The notes beneath the pieces are model-generated. The model saw only the letters and a program-made list of their open reading frames with translations, was not told the origin of the DNA and did not search any database. The position numbers were made by a program, and so were the translations under genes. A stretch of DNA of 64,000 nt, taken from Dokdonella sp. GTDB taxonomy: Bacteria > Pseudomonadota > Gammaproteobacteria > Xanthomonadales > Rhodanobacteraceae. This document shows, one piece after another, positions 1 to 10,456 of this stretch (position 1 is its first letter; each line of letters begins with the position of its first letter). The stretch spans positions 1 through 64,000 of the forward strand of contig JALOBC010000016.1 in assembly GCA_023228465.1 (NCBI GenBank). Direction: 5' to 3'.

Positions 1-1317
1 TTTTCCGGACCGAACTCGCTGTTCACCGGCGTCAAGCTGGTGGACTGGGCCAGGCGCGAGCGCAATGCCCACCAGGTGCAGGCGGCGCTGCAGCAGGACT
101 GGAACACCATCGCGGGCGTGCAATCGGTGGCCTTCCAGTTCCCGTCCCTGCCGGGCGCCTCGGGCATGCCGGTGGAGGTGGTGATGATCACCACCGAGCC
201 GTTCGAGAATCTCTATCCGGTCGCCCAGGCGGTGCTCGAGAAGGCGCAGAGGAGCGGCATGTTCTGGTTCGTCGACATGAACCTGAAGATCGACAAACCG
301 CAGAGCACGGTGGTGGTGGACCGCGACCTGGCGACCTCGCTGGGCCTCAGCCAACGGGACGTCGGCACCGCGCTCGGCGCCGCGCTGGGCGGCGGCTACG
401 TCAACTACTTCTCCATCGCCGGACGGTCCTACAAGGTGATCCCGCAGGTTCTGCAGGTGGACCGTCTCAATCCGGACCAGGTGCTGGACTATCAGATCCG
501 CACACCCACCGGGGCGATGCTGTCAGCCGCGACCCTGGCCAGCATCGACGACCAGGTGGTGCCGCAGGGCCTGCTGCGCTTCCAGCAGCTCAATTCCGTG
601 ACCTTCCAGGGCGTGCCCATGGCCTCGCAGGGCGAGGCGATCGGCTTCCTGCGCGACACCATCCGCGACACCGCGCCCACCGGCTATGACGTGGACTATT
701 CGGGGCAGGCCCGCCAGTTCATGCAGGAAAGTGGCGGCTTCGCCCTCACCCTGCTGTTTGCCGTGATCATCGTCTTCCTGGCGCTGGCGGCACAATTCAA
801 CAGCCTGCGCGACCCGATCGTGATCCTCGTCTCGGTGCCGATGGCGCTGTTCGGCGCACTGGTCTTCATCAACATCCTGCCGGGGCTGGTCGGCATGGGC
901 GCGATCGGCTTTGGCTGGTCCACCTCGCTCAACATCTATACCCAGGTGGGCCTGGTGACGCTGATGGGCCTCATTTCCAAGCACGGCATCCTGATCGTCC
1001 AGTTCGCCAACGAAATGCAGCGCGCGGGCATGGGCAAGCGCGAAGCGATCGAACACGCGGCCGCCGTGCGCCTGCGGCCCATCCTGATGACCACCGCAGC
1101 GATGGTGCTCGGTGTGCTGCCGCTGGTGCTGGCCAGTGGCGCCGGCGCTGCCGGGCGCTACAACATGGGCCTGGTCATCACCACCGGCCTCACCATCGGC
1201 ACGCTGTTCACCCTGTTCGTGGTGCCGGCCTTCTACATGCTGCTGGCCGAGGACCACCACGGCGAAGCGGCGGAAGTGACCGAGCCCGGTCCGCAACCCC
1301 TCGCGCGGCCGGCGTGA
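1..1317 (+). CDS. RND-family multidrug efflux permease, C-terminal part (5' cut by window edge)
   Basis: The reading frame is open from base 1, so this is the last 438 or so residues of an inner-membrane RND drug/proton antiporter, a family of about 1030-1050 residues. The visible part covers the end of the second porter domain (RSYKVIPQ region) and the last membrane helices. Recognisable family segments are GLISKHGILIVQFANE and RLRPILMTTAAMVLGVLPL. The protein would form the trimeric inner-membrane part of a tripartite efflux pump. The periplasmic adaptor gene would be expected to the left, outside the window. Substrates cannot be inferred from this half. The internal GTG at 40 is not the real start. 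Confidence 0.93.
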   Translation, partial: FSGPNSLFTGVKLVDWARRERNAHQVQAALQQDWNTIAGVQSVAFQFPSLPGASGMPVEVVMITTEPFENLYPVAQAVLEKAQRSGMFWFVDMNLKIDKPQSTVVVDRDLATSLGLSQRDVGTALGAALGGGYVNYFSIAGRSYKVIPQVLQVDRLNPDQVLDYQIRTPTGAMLSAATLASIDDQVVPQGLLRFQQLNSVTFQGVPMASQGEAIGFLRDTIRDTAPTGYDVDYSGQARQFMQESGGFALTLLFAVIIVFLALAAQFNSLRDPIVILVSVPMALFGALVFINILPGLVGMGAIGFGWSTSLNIYTQVGLVTLMGLISKHGILIVQFANEMQRAGMGKREAIEHAAAVRLRPILMTTAAMVLGVLPLVLASGAGAAGRYNMGLVITTGLTIGTLFTLFVVPAFYMLLAEDHHGEAAEVTEPGPQPLARPA

Positions 1318-1340
1318 GCGGCGACATGGCGCCGTGGGGC

Positions 1341-1346
1341 TATGCT
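1341..1346 (+). promoter_or_regulatory. Possible -10 element for a leaderless queF transcript
   Basis: TATGCT sits 7 bases before the preferred queF ATG, and no Shine-Dalgarno sequence lies between. I see no convincing -35 element. This is an inference from spacing only. Confidence 0.25.
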
Positions 1347-1353
1347 GTACGAC

Positions 1354-2184
1354 ATGACTGACGCCGCCCAGAGCCCGCTCGGCAAGCCGGTCGCCTACGG
1401 GCGCGGCTACGATTCGAAGCTGCTGTTCCCGATCGCGCGCGCGCCCAACCGCGTCCGCCTCGGGCTCGGTGCGACGCTGCCCTTCCATGGCGTGGACATC
1501 TGGAATGCCTACGAACTTTCCTGGCTCGACGGGCGCGGCAAGCCGGTGGTCGCGCTGGGCGAGTTCCGCGTGCCGGCCCTCTCGCCGAACCTGATCGAAT
1601 CCAAATCGCTCAAGCTCTACCTCAACAGCCTCAACCAGGAACGTCTGGGCGACTTCGAGGCAGTTGCGACGCTGCTCGCGAACGACCTGTCCGCCGCGGC
1701 CGGTGCGGCGGTGGGCGTCGCACTGCGCCCGCCCGCGGACGTGACTGGCGCAGCTGCCGGCGCCTGGCATGGCGAATCCATCGACGATCAATGCCTCGAC
1801 ATCGATGATTACGGGCCGCCCAATCCCGCCCATCTGCGCGCGGATGGCGCAGATGACGACGACGGCGAAGGGCTGGTGTCCAACCTGCTGAAATCCAACT
1901 GCCCGGTGACCGGACAACCGGACTGGGCCAGCGTGCAGATCGTCTACCGCGGGCCGCGCATCGATCGCGCCGGACTGCTGCGCTACCTGGTGTCGTTCCG
2001 CGCACATGCCGAATTCCACGAGCACTGCGTCGAGCGAATTTTCGTCGATCTCCTCGACCGCTGCGCGCCGCGCAGTCTTGCCGTGTACGCACGCTACACG
2101 CGGCGCGGCGGCCTGGACATCAACCCCTTCCGCTGTAGCGCCGCCGGCCTCACACCGGCCAATCCGCGCCTGCCGCGCCAATGA
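1354..2184 (+). CDS. queF: NADPH-dependent 7-cyano-7-deazaguanine reductase (preQ0 to preQ1)
   Basis: Reduces the nitrile preQ0 to preQ1 in queuosine tRNA modification, in the cytoplasm. The 276-residue protein is the long, E. coli-like two-domain form (E. coli 282). The QueF motif [17 protein letters not shown] lies in the first half. The catalytic half holds [11 protein letters not shown], giving nucleophile Cys183 and acid Asp190, then HEHCVERI and the C-terminal [12 protein letters not shown]. An upstream in-frame ATG at 1342 exists. I prefer 1354, because homologues start near MTD and a -10-like TATGCT (1341-1346) ends only 7 bases before it. That spacing could mean a leaderless message. 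It follows the efflux gene by 36 bp. Confidence 0.96.
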   Translation: MTDAAQSPLGKPVAYGRGYDSKLLFPIARAPNRVRLGLGATLPFHGVDIWNAYELSWLDGRGKPVVALGEFRVPALSPNLIESKSLKLYLNSLNQERLGDFEAVATLLANDLSAAAGAAVGVALRPPADVTGAAAGAWHGESIDDQCLDIDDYGPPNPAHLRADGADDDDGEGLVSNLLKSNCPVTGQPDWASVQIVYRGPRIDRAGLLRYLVSFRAHAEFHEHCVERIFVDLLDRCAPRSLAVYARYTRRGGLDINPFRCSAAGLTPANPRLPRQ

Positions 2185-2280
2185 GGCGAGGCAATTTGCA
2201 ACAGCGCGCGCATGCATGCTCATACGCGGTTAAGCACCGGCATGCGTATTGTGCGTTCCCCATCGCGAGGAGGGTGTGAC

Positions 2281-2607
2281 ATGGGCAACGACCCGCGCAA
2301 GGCGGACTTCTCGAACGTCGGTTCCGGCGCCACCAGCACGGCACCCAAAGCCGCACCGAAGGCCGATTTCGGCAATGTGCAGGCGGGTGTGGACTCCACG
2401 GCGGCGACACCCGAAGCCGCAACGGAGCGCACCTATACGGTCGTCTCCGGCGACAACCTGTCCAGGATCGCCAAGCATTTCTATGGCAAGGCCAGCCGCT
2501 GGCATGCCATCTTCGAGGCCAACCGTGACCAGCTCGACAATCCCGATCTCATCCGACCGGGCCAGGTGCTGCGGATTCCCGCAGACACGACCGATTCCAA
2601 CGATTGA
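2281..2607 (+). CDS. Small LysM-domain protein
   Basis: A 108-residue protein. Residues 1-55 are low-complexity and rich in Ala, Thr and Pro, with two copies of an ADF(S/G)NV motif (KADFSNV, KADFGNV). The C-terminal half is a single LysM domain (YTVVSGDNLSRIAKHFYGKA ... NPDLIRPGQVLRIP). LysM binds glycan and is often found in peptidoglycan-associated proteins. The closest familiar architecture is the C-terminal half of E. coli YgaU/Kbp, but the BON domain is absent here. No signal peptide is visible, so the location is unclear. The start is set by GAGGAGGG about 5 bases upstream. A lipoprotein gene follows after 19 bp, which suggests a two-gene unit. Confidence 0.85.
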   Translation: MGNDPRKADFSNVGSGATSTAPKAAPKADFGNVQAGVDSTAATPEAATERTYTVVSGDNLSRIAKHFYGKASRWHAIFEANRDQLDNPDLIRPGQVLRIPADTTDSND

Positions 2608-2626
2608 TCCAATGGAGGGCAAGATC

Positions 2627-3118
2627 ATGCAAATGCCACGCAGCAAGTTCCTGACCATCGCCTTCGCGCTGGCTGCCGCCGTCGCGCTCACGGCCTGCGG
2701 CAAGAAGGAAGAACCGGCACCCGCACCCGAGGCGCCCGCACAGACCGCCCCGGCCCCGGCGCCGGTTGCTCCCGCACCGGCACCCGAACCGGTCACCGTC
2801 ACCTCGGTCGAGCTCGGCAGCGCGGTCGGCCCCGATCAGAAGATCACCACGCCGGCCACCACGTTCAAGCCGGACGACACCATCTACGCCGCGGTCTCCA
2901 CCACGGGCACCTCCGATCACGCCGTGCTGCAGGCCAGGTGGACGTATGAGGACGGCCAGACGGTCAACGAATCGACGCAGACCATCGCGCCACAAGGCCC
3001 GGCGGTCACCAGTTTCCATATCAGCAAGCCGGACGGCTGGCCGGAAGGCCACTACAAGGTCGAGATCCTGCTCGACGAGCAGCCGGCGATGAGCAAGGAT
3101 TTCAGCGTCGCCAAGTAG
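2627..3118 (+). CDS. Predicted outer-membrane lipoprotein, function unknown
   Basis: A 163-residue protein with a lipoprotein signal peptide ending in the lipobox LTAC (lipidated Cys24). An Ala/Pro-rich linker follows (about residues 28-50). The C-terminal domain of about 110 residues (TVTSVELGSAVGPD ... YKVEILLDEQPAMSKDFSVAK) looks beta-rich. I do not recognise a named family; similar domains occur in proteobacterial proteins of unknown function. GGAGGG at 2614-2619 fixes the ATG at 2627 over the in-frame ATG at 2612. It lies directly behind the LysM gene, so both may act at the envelope. Confidence 0.8.
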   Translation: MQMPRSKFLTIAFALAAAVALTACGKKEEPAPAPEAPAQTAPAPAPVAPAPAPEPVTVTSVELGSAVGPDQKITTPATTFKPDDTIYAAVSTTGTSDHAVLQARWTYEDGQTVNESTQTIAPQGPAVTSFHISKPDGWPEGHYKVEILLDEQPAMSKDFSVAK

Positions 3119-3136
3119 GCTCGGGCAGCCATCCGC

Positions 3137-3169
3137 TCGGGCGGTCCAGGACATGCCTGGGCCGCCCGA
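3137..3169 (+). terminator. Strong hairpin after the lipoprotein gene
   Basis: TCGGGCGGTCCAGG pairs with CCTGGGCCGCCCGA (14-bp stem, one G-T pair, 5-base loop) 18 bp after the stop codon. There is no run of T after it, so it may stabilise the 3' end or act with Rho rather than being a classical intrinsic terminator. Confidence 0.45.
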
Positions 3170-3280
3170 TACCTGGCAAGGACGTGGCGCATCCGGGCGT
3201 CCACCCCGACCGGACCAGGCGCGCAATCAGGCGCGCACGCCCGCAACCTGGCACTGCCGACCCGCCGGCTTCCCGGCGGC

Positions 3281-4225
3281 TCAGCCGTCGAAGGCATGGT
3301 CTTCGGCAGCGAATCCCAGCGTGACCGCACCCGCGCCCAGGTTGATCATGCCGGTCACGCTCATCGGACTTTCGAACAGCTCCACGCGCTCGGCATCGCA
3401 GGTCGCGCGCAAGTCCGCGTAACCCGGCAATTCGGCCAGTTCGGCCAGCTCCCCGCCATAGCTCACGCAGAGCGTGGGCGTCAGCAGGCCCGCGCGGATG
3501 CGCCGCCCGGCGTACTCGAACAGCACCTTGGTGGCCGCTTCGAAGCTGCGCGCCTTGCCCACCGGGCCGGTTTCGCCGCGGAAGCCGCGCAGGATCGGCT
3601 TGATGTCGAGCGCGGTGCCCAGCGCTGCGGTCATCCAGCCCACGCTGCGATCCCCGCGCCAGCGTGTGCGCGCGCGCAGGTAGAACAGATCGCGCGGCAC
3701 CACGTAGCCATAGGTGTGGCGCGAAAGCAGTTCCAGCCGCTCGCGCATCTGCCCGGGGTGCTCGCCCGCGGCGCGCAGGCGCACGGCCTCGACCGCGGTC
3801 ACGCCCTGGGCCGCAAACATGTTCTCGGTGTCGATGACCCGCATCAGGAACGGGCCGGGCACATTCGCCGCCTGGCGGATCGGCCGGTAATCGGTGAGGA
3901 TCGAGAACGATGCCTGGCTGGTGTGGGCATGGATCAGGCTGCGGCTGGAGGCGATGGTCAGGCAGAAGACGCAGTCGTAATCGATGACGAGGCGGCCGAG
4001 GAAGAGCGCCTTCACCTGCTCGACCGAATACGGTTCGGTCTCGGCGCTATGGCCATGCTTGCCGAAGCCTTCGTCGAAGAAGCGCTGCCAGGCAACCGGA
4101 TCGCGGTCATCGACCAGGGTGTCGCCGTTCACGTGGATGCTGATCGGCAGCACCGTCAAGGCGTGCTCCCGGTAGTACTCGACCGGAAGGTCGCAAGCCG
4201 AGTCAACCACGATGCCGATGCGCAT
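3281..4225 (-). CDS. DegV-family protein (fatty-acid-binding EDD fold)
   Basis: A 314-residue cytoplasmic protein of the DegV family, whose members bind fatty acids; in Gram-positives they serve fatty-acid kinase. The N-terminal [14 protein letters not shown] is the family's hallmark phosphate/lipid-site segment. Further family-like parts are [18 protein letters not shown] and [14 protein letters not shown] see no DAK kinase gene beside it, so its physiological role here is open. The start at 4225 is supported by GGAG about 7 bases upstream and by homology. The frame continues upstream without a family-like sequence. It is divergent from icd, sharing a 185-bp upstream region. Confidence 0.9.
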   Translation of the reverse strand: MRIGIVVDSACDLPVEYYREHALTVLPISIHVNGDTLVDDRDPVAWQRFFDEGFGKHGHSAETEPYSVEQVKALFLGRLVIDYDCVFCLTIASSRSLIHAHTSQASFSILTDYRPIRQAANVPGPFLMRVIDTENMFAAQGVTAVEAVRLRAAGEHPGQMRERLELLSRHTYGYVVPRDLFYLRARTRWRGDRSVGWMTAALGTALDIKPILRGFRGETGPVGKARSFEAATKVLFEYAGRRIRAGLLTPTLCVSYGGELAELAELPGYADLRATCDAERVELFESPMSVTGMINLGAGAVTLGFAAEDHAFDG

Positions 4226-4410
4226 GCTGTCTCCGCCGTCGGGTCGCCGACGCGCAGGCCCCCTTGGGCTGCGCCCTGTCCGGGAACGATAGCACTGCAC
4301 GCCCCACATTGGTTCTTGCGCTGCAGCGTGAATGCCCGCCATTTGCGACAATGGGCGACTGCCGCGCGCGTCCCTCGTGCGGCCGCAGATCGCCCCACCC
4401 GGAGAATGCA

Positions 4411-5670
<1,260 letters not shown>

Positions 5671-5855
5671 CGCGGCGCAGGGTGCGGGCCGCCGATGCGC
5701 GTCCGCGCCCGTCGCTGGCGCCCTGCATGCGCCGCGGGCGTAGCCGGCAGGCGCGGGCGGCTTGCCGCCCAGGGCGGCGCCGATCGCCCGCACGGCGACG
5801 CGAGGGCGGCCGCGCGAACTCACGTGCGGCGCGGGGTTTGTGGGAGACTCGCTGC

Positions 5856-7601
5856 ATGTCGCGCGCGCCCGCCGCCTCCGCCGCCAGCCTCAGCGAAGCC
5901 GCCGCACGCTCGGCGGCGCTGATCCTGGATGCATTCCTGGACTACGACGGCCGCTTCGCCGACATCACGCGACGCGCGCAACGGCATTTCGAGCGACGCA
6001 ACTGGCGCCAGGCGCAGCTCGATACCGGCGCGCGCATCGACCTGTATGACGACTGCATCCGCGAGACGCTGGGCCGCCTGGAAGGCCTGCTCGACGAGCG
6101 CGTGCGCTCGCGGCCCCTGTGGGCGGCGATGCGCGAGGCGTACGCCGAGCGGGTCGCGCCGCAACCCGACCGCGAACTGGCCAAGACCTGGTTCAACACC
6201 CTGTCGCGGCGGTATTTCCAGACCCGCGGCGTCGATCCGCTGATCGAGTTCGTGGCCCTGGGGGCCGATCCGCTGGCCGGCCAGGGGGAACCTGCAAGTC
6301 TCAGGCGCTACGCGCTCGGCGACGGACTGGAGGCCGCCTGTCGGCAGATCCTCGCCGATCTGCCCTTCACGCGGCGACTGCTCGAACCCGAGCGCAGCGC
6401 GCACGCGATGGCCGGCGAACTGGCCGAACGCGGCATGGAGGATGGTCGCGCCCTGGTGGCGCTGGAGTTCCTCGACCCCCTGTTCTACCGCGAGCGGCGC
6501 GCCTACCGCGTCGGCCGCGCGGTCACCGCCGGCGGCCAGGCAAGCCCGCTGGTCATCGCGCTGGTCAGCGAGGAAGCGGGCCTGCGTGTCGATGCGGTGC
6601 TTACCAACCTCAACCAGGTCTCCCTGCTGTTCGGCTACGCGCGCAATGCCTTCCACGCCGACCTGGCCGGCGTCACCGCGGTGGTGGCCTTCCTCGCCCG
6701 GCTGATGCCGCACAAGCCGGTGGGCGAGATCTTTACCGTGCTCGGGCGCATCAAGCAGGGCAAGACCGAACGCTACCGGCGCAGTTTCCGCCACCTGGCC
6801 GAGCACCCCGAGGAACGCCTGGTGCTGGCGCCGGGCCAGCGCGGCATGGTCATGCTGGTGTTCACGCCGCGCCACGACCAGGTGGTCTTCAAGCTGATCC
6901 GCGATCGCTTCGCCTGGCCCAAGGACACCTCGCGCCGCGCCATCGAAGCCAAGTACCGCCTGGTGCTGCGCTATGACCGCGTGGGCCGGCTGGTCGATAC
7001 CCAGGAGTTCCGCGACCTGCGCTTCCCGCTGGTCCAGGTCGATGCGCAACTGCTGGCCGCCCTGCAGGCCGACTGCAGCGCCACCATCGCGCTCGAAGGC
7101 GAGCAGCTGCTGATCAGGCACTGCTACGTGCAGCGGCGCCTGCGTCCGCTCGATCTCTACACGCGCGAGATGCCGTTCGACGACGCGCTGCGCGCGGTCC
7201 TCGACTACGGCCAGGCGATCGAGGACCTGGCCCGCAGCGGCATCTTCCCGGGCGACCTGCTGCTGAAGAACTTCGGCGCCTCGCGCATCGGCCGCGCGGT
7301 ATTCTACGACTACGACGAGCTGTGCCTGGTGGAGGACTGCCGCTTTCGGCGCATCCCGCCGGCACGTGTCGAGGACGAATTGCGCCCGCTCGAGGAATGG
7401 CTGAGCGTGGGCGTCAACGATGTCTTTCCGGAACTGTTCCCACGCTTCCTCGGCCTCGCCCCGGCACTGCGCGAGGCGCTGGTTGCGACACATCCGCAGA
7501 TCTTCGATCCGGACTGGTGGCAGGCATTGCGCGCGCGCTTCCTGCGCGGCGAATACGGCGACGTGCCGCCCTATCCCGCGTCGGCGCGCCTGCCCGGTTG
7601 A
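5856..7601 (+). CDS. aceK: Isocitrate dehydrogenase kinase/phosphatase
   Basis: A bifunctional enzyme that phosphorylates and dephosphorylates isocitrate dehydrogenase and so switches flux to the glyoxylate shunt during growth on acetate or fatty acids. The 581-residue protein is close to E. coli AceK (578). Clear family segments include LYDDCIRETLGRLEGL, KTWFNTLSRRYFQTRGVDP, RIKQGKTERYRRSFRH, FKLIRDRFAWPKD (kinase glycine-loop/lysine region) and GDLLLKNFGASRIGRAVFYDYDE (catalytic core). The start at ATG 5856 is preceded by GGGAGA. In E. coli aceK is in the aceBAK operon. Here it sits beside icd, and no aceA or aceB is in the window. Confidence 0.97.
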   Translation: MSRAPAASAASLSEAAARSAALILDAFLDYDGRFADITRRAQRHFERRNWRQAQLDTGARIDLYDDCIRETLGRLEGLLDERVRSRPLWAAMREAYAERVAPQPDRELAKTWFNTLSRRYFQTRGVDPLIEFVALGADPLAGQGEPASLRRYALGDGLEAACRQILADLPFTRRLLEPERSAHAMAGELAERGMEDGRALVALEFLDPLFYRERRAYRVGRAVTAGGQASPLVIALVSEEAGLRVDAVLTNLNQVSLLFGYARNAFHADLAGVTAVVAFLARLMPHKPVGEIFTVLGRIKQGKTERYRRSFRHLAEHPEERLVLAPGQRGMVMLVFTPRHDQVVFKLIRDRFAWPKDTSRRAIEAKYRLVLRYDRVGRLVDTQEFRDLRFPLVQVDAQLLAALQADCSATIALEGEQLLIRHCYVQRRLRPLDLYTREMPFDDALRAVLDYGQAIEDLARSGIFPGDLLLKNFGASRIGRAVFYDYDELCLVEDCRFRRIPPARVEDELRPLEEWLSVGVNDVFPELFPRFLGLAPALREALVATHPQIFDPDWWQALRARFLRGEYGDVPPYPASARLPG

Positions 7602-7695
7602 GGACCGGCCGGTCCAGGGCCGGCGGGCGCGTGTGTTAAGCTCGCGCGCCCAAGGAATGCTCCTGGCCCGCCATCCATCTGGAAGTCTGCCGACC

Positions 7696-8661
7696 ATGAA
7701 CAAGCTCGCCTGCCTGTTGCCCCTCGCCTTTGCCCTGGCTGCCTGCGGCGCCCCCGAGCCACCGCCGGCCGATACCGCTCCGCCGCCCGTCCCGGCCGCC
7801 GAATCGATGCCTGCGGACGCCGACCAGCCGGCCGAGCCGACGCCGCCGCAAACCGCCGGAGAGTTCGCCACCGCACGCCTGGACGAGGCGCTGGCCGGCG
7901 CCTGGCGCTCGGATGCCAACAAGGCGCGCGACGTGTACCGTCATCCGCGCCAGACGCTGGAGTTCTTTGGCGTGCAACCCAGCGATACGGTGATCGAAAT
8001 CGCTCCGGGGGCCGGCTGGTACACGGAAATCCTGGCACCCATGCTGAAGGATTCCGGCCACTTCATCGCGGCCAATGCGACCGACGCCAGTTCCGATTAT
8101 GCGCGCAAGACCAACGAAGCCTACCGCGCATTGCTGAAGAAGGATGCGGCCGAGTTCGGCGACGTGGAGTTCGTCGAATACGACCCGAAGGCGCCGGTGC
8201 TCGGGCCCGCCGATTCGGCCGACGTGGTGCTGACCTTCCGCAACGTGCACAACTGGGGTGACAACGCGCCGGCCATGTTCAAGGCCTTCTTCGATGTGCT
8301 CAAGCCAGGCGGCACGCTGGGCGTGGTGGACCATCGCGCCAAGCCCGGGACCACCCTCGAGCAGGCCAGGGGCACGGGTTATCTGCCCACGGACTACGTC
8401 GTCGGGCTGGCCACGGATGCCGGTTTCACCCTCGTGGCCGAAAGCGAGGTCAACGCCAATCCCAAGGACACCAAGGATTACGAGAAGGGCGTGTGGACGC
8501 TGCCACCCACCCTCTCGCAGGGCGACACCGACAAGGACAAGTACCTGGCCATCGGCGAATCGGATCGCATGACGCTGAAGTTCCAGAAGCCGCAAGGCGA
8601 CAGGATCTTCCGCCAGGGCAACGAGAGCGCGCCCAGGGACGACACGCCCGCGCAACCCTGA
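7696..8661 (+). CDS. Predicted lipoprotein with class I methyltransferase-like fold
   Basis: A 321-residue protein with a short lipoprotein signal ending LAAC (Cys17), an acidic and Pro-rich linker to about residue 60, then a Rossmann methyltransferase-like domain. Motif I is VIEIAPGAGWYTEILAP; further segments are ADVVLTFRNVHNWG and VLKPGGTLGVVDHRA. Family relatives in proteobacteria are annotated as SAM-dependent methyltransferases. Export to the periplasm would leave such an enzyme without S-adenosylmethionine, so the domain may bind something else or the lipobox may be misleading. It is followed 45 bp later by rluE, probably coincidentally. Confidence 0.85.
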   Translation: MNKLACLLPLAFALAACGAPEPPPADTAPPPVPAAESMPADADQPAEPTPPQTAGEFATARLDEALAGAWRSDANKARDVYRHPRQTLEFFGVQPSDTVIEIAPGAGWYTEILAPMLKDSGHFIAANATDASSDYARKTNEAYRALLKKDAAEFGDVEFVEYDPKAPVLGPADSADVVLTFRNVHNWGDNAPAMFKAFFDVLKPGGTLGVVDHRAKPGTTLEQARGTGYLPTDYVVGLATDAGFTLVAESEVNANPKDTKDYEKGVWTLPPTLSQGDTDKDKYLAIGESDRMTLKFQKPQGDRIFRQGNESAPRDDTPAQP

Positions 8662-8706
8662 GTCCGTCGCGGCCACCTGCCCCGTTCACGCCGGGCGCGC
8701 GCCGCG

Positions 8707-9249
8707 ATGCTGATCGCGTTCAACAAGCCGTATGGCGTGCTGTGCCAGTTCAGCGACCGCAGCACGCCGCCGCGCCCCACCCTGGCGCAGTTCATTCCCC
8801 ACGCGCACGTCTATCCGGCGGGACGGCTGGATCTGGATTCGGAAGGCCTGTTGCTGCTTACCGACGACGGCGCGCTGGCGCACCGGCTGACCGATCCGCG
8901 CCACCGGCAGGCCAAGTGCTACCTGGTGCAGGTGGAGGGCGTGCCGCCGGCCGCGGCGCTCGATGCGCTGCGCCATGGCGTGGCCTTGCGCGACGGGCCG
9001 ACCCTGCCGGCCACGGTGGCGCTGCTGGAGGGCGCACCGGCCTGGCTGTGGCCGCGCGATCCTCCGGTGCGCTATCGCAAGTCCGTGCCGGATGCCTGGT
9101 TGCGGCTGACCATACGCGAGGGCCGCAACCGCCAGGTGCGGCGCATGACCGCCGCCGTCGGCCTGCCCACCCTGCGCCTGGTGCGCGAGCGCGTCGGCGG
9201 CCATGCGCTGGATGGCCTGCCGCCCGGACAATGGCGCCAGGTCAGCTGA
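8707..9249 (+). CDS. rluE: 23S rRNA pseudouridine(2457) synthase
   Basis: Isomerises a uridine in 23S rRNA helix 89 (U2457 in E. coli numbering). The 180-residue protein has the RsuA/RluE-type catalytic motif [16 protein letters not shown] with nucleophile Asp42, plus the RluE-characteristic [21 protein letters not shown] and [21 protein letters not shown]. There is no N-terminal S4 domain, as expected for RluE. No Shine-Dalgarno sequence is obvious. It is convergent with the MotB/OmpA-like gene. Confidence 0.93.
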   Translation: MLIAFNKPYGVLCQFSDRSTPPRPTLAQFIPHAHVYPAGRLDLDSEGLLLLTDDGALAHRLTDPRHRQAKCYLVQVEGVPPAAALDALRHGVALRDGPTLPATVALLEGAPAWLWPRDPPVRYRKSVPDAWLRLTIREGRNRQVRRMTAAVGLPTLRLVRERVGGHALDGLPPGQWRQVS

Positions 9250-9357
9250 TGCACGCGGCATGCCCGAGACCGGGCGTCACGGCCGCGCGCGCGGCGCACT
9301 GCGGCGCTGGCCGGCCATCCCGCCCTCGGCGTCGGGCACTTGCGCGCTTGCGGACCG

Positions 9358-10422
9358 CTAGCGATTCGTCAGCTGGATTTCGATGCGCCGGTTCCTCGCC
9401 CAGGCGTCCGGCGTGCCCGCCTCGTCCAGCGGCTGAAACTCGCCGAAGCCGTTGGCCGACAGGCGATTGGCGGGAATGCCCTGCACCACCAGGTACTTGA
9501 CGATGGCCAGGGCGCGCGCGGTGGAGAGCTCCCAGTTGGAGGGAAACTGCGCCGTGTGGATGGGACGGCGGTCGGTATGGCCGTCGATGCGCAGCACCCA
9601 GTCGATGCTGGAGGGAATGTCCGCGGCGATTTCGCGCACCGTGGTCGCCAGCACCTCGAGGCTTTGCTGCGCCGCCGGATCGAGCTCCGCCGATGCGCTC
9701 GGGAACAGGATATCGGTCGGCAGCACGAAACGGTCGCCCACGATCCGCAGGTCGCTGCGCTCGCCCAGCGCGGCGCGCAACCTGCCGAAGAACTCGGAGC
9801 GATAGCGTTCCAGCTCGCTGACCCGCTTGGCCAGCGCCACGTTCAGCTGGCGCCCGAGGTCGGCGATCTGCGCATCCTTGGCCCGCGCCTCGGTGTCGGC
9901 GAGATCCAGCGCCTGCTGGATGCGCGCCAGCTGCTCGTTGAGGGCCACCAGCTGGCGGTTCAGCAGTTCCACCTGGGCCGCCTGGCTGGCATTGAGATCG
10001 GTCTGCCTGACCAGGGCCGCATGCGAGGTGTCCAGTTCCGCCGCCATGCGCGCGATTTCAGCCTCCAGCTGCTGCTTGAGGGTGCTGAGCGCGGCGACGT
10101 CCGTGCCCAGCCTGGCCGCTTCCTGGCTGGCCGCATCGCGCGCGCTCGACGCTTCGCCGAGCGAGGCGGCCAGTTCCGCGACGCGGGCGTCCAGCGTCTT
10201 GTTCTGCGCCTCGGACAGCGACAGGGTATGGGCGAGCTCGGCCACGCGCGCATTCAGCGCATCCAGCGCACGATTCTTCCCCGACAGCGTGTCGGAGAGC
10301 ACGAACTGGCCGATGGCGAAGATCAGCAAGACGAAGATCATCACCATGATGAGCGAGGTCAGCGCATCGACGAATCCCGGCCAGATGTCGAAGGCAGCGC
10401 GCCGCCGGCGCAGGGCGCTCAT
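9358..10422 (-). CDS. MotB/OmpA-like peptidoglycan-binding protein with coiled coil
   Basis: A 354-residue membrane-anchored protein. Residues 1-10 are basic; residues 15-45 form one membrane helix that begins FVDALTSLIMVMIF, where Asp19 is placed like the proton-carrying Asp of MotB. Residues 50-210 form a long heptad-rich coiled coil. Residues 220-354 form an OmpA-like domain (SSIDWVLRIDGHTDRRPI ... ARNRRIEIQLTNR) that should hold peptidoglycan. It starts 34 bp after the MotA/ExbB-like gene in the same orientation, so the two are probably one operon and one complex. No flagellar genes are near. Such pairs occur in alpha- and gammaproteobacteria with unknown function. It is much longer than ExbD or TolR. 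Confidence 0.85.
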   Translation of the reverse strand: MSALRRRRAAFDIWPGFVDALTSLIMVMIFVLLIFAIGQFVLSDTLSGKNRALDALNARVAELAHTLSLSEAQNKTLDARVAELAASLGEASSARDAASQEAARLGTDVAALSTLKQQLEAEIARMAAELDTSHAALVRQTDLNASQAAQVELLNRQLVALNEQLARIQQALDLADTEARAKDAQIADLGRQLNVALAKRVSELERYRSEFFGRLRAALGERSDLRIVGDRFVLPTDILFPSASAELDPAAQQSLEVLATTVREIAADIPSSIDWVLRIDGHTDRRPIHTAQFPSNWELSTARALAIVKYLVVQGIPANRLSANGFGEFQPLDEAGTPDAWARNRRIEIQLTNR

Positions 10423-10456
10423 CCGCGCGACCTGCGGTCAGCGCATGCGGGCACGC

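Noticed and set aside
1318..1353. preQ1 riboswitch in front of queF
   Set aside because: Only 36 bp lie between the efflux gene and queF, with no pseudoknot-forming sequence. The -10-like hexamer also sits too close to the start.
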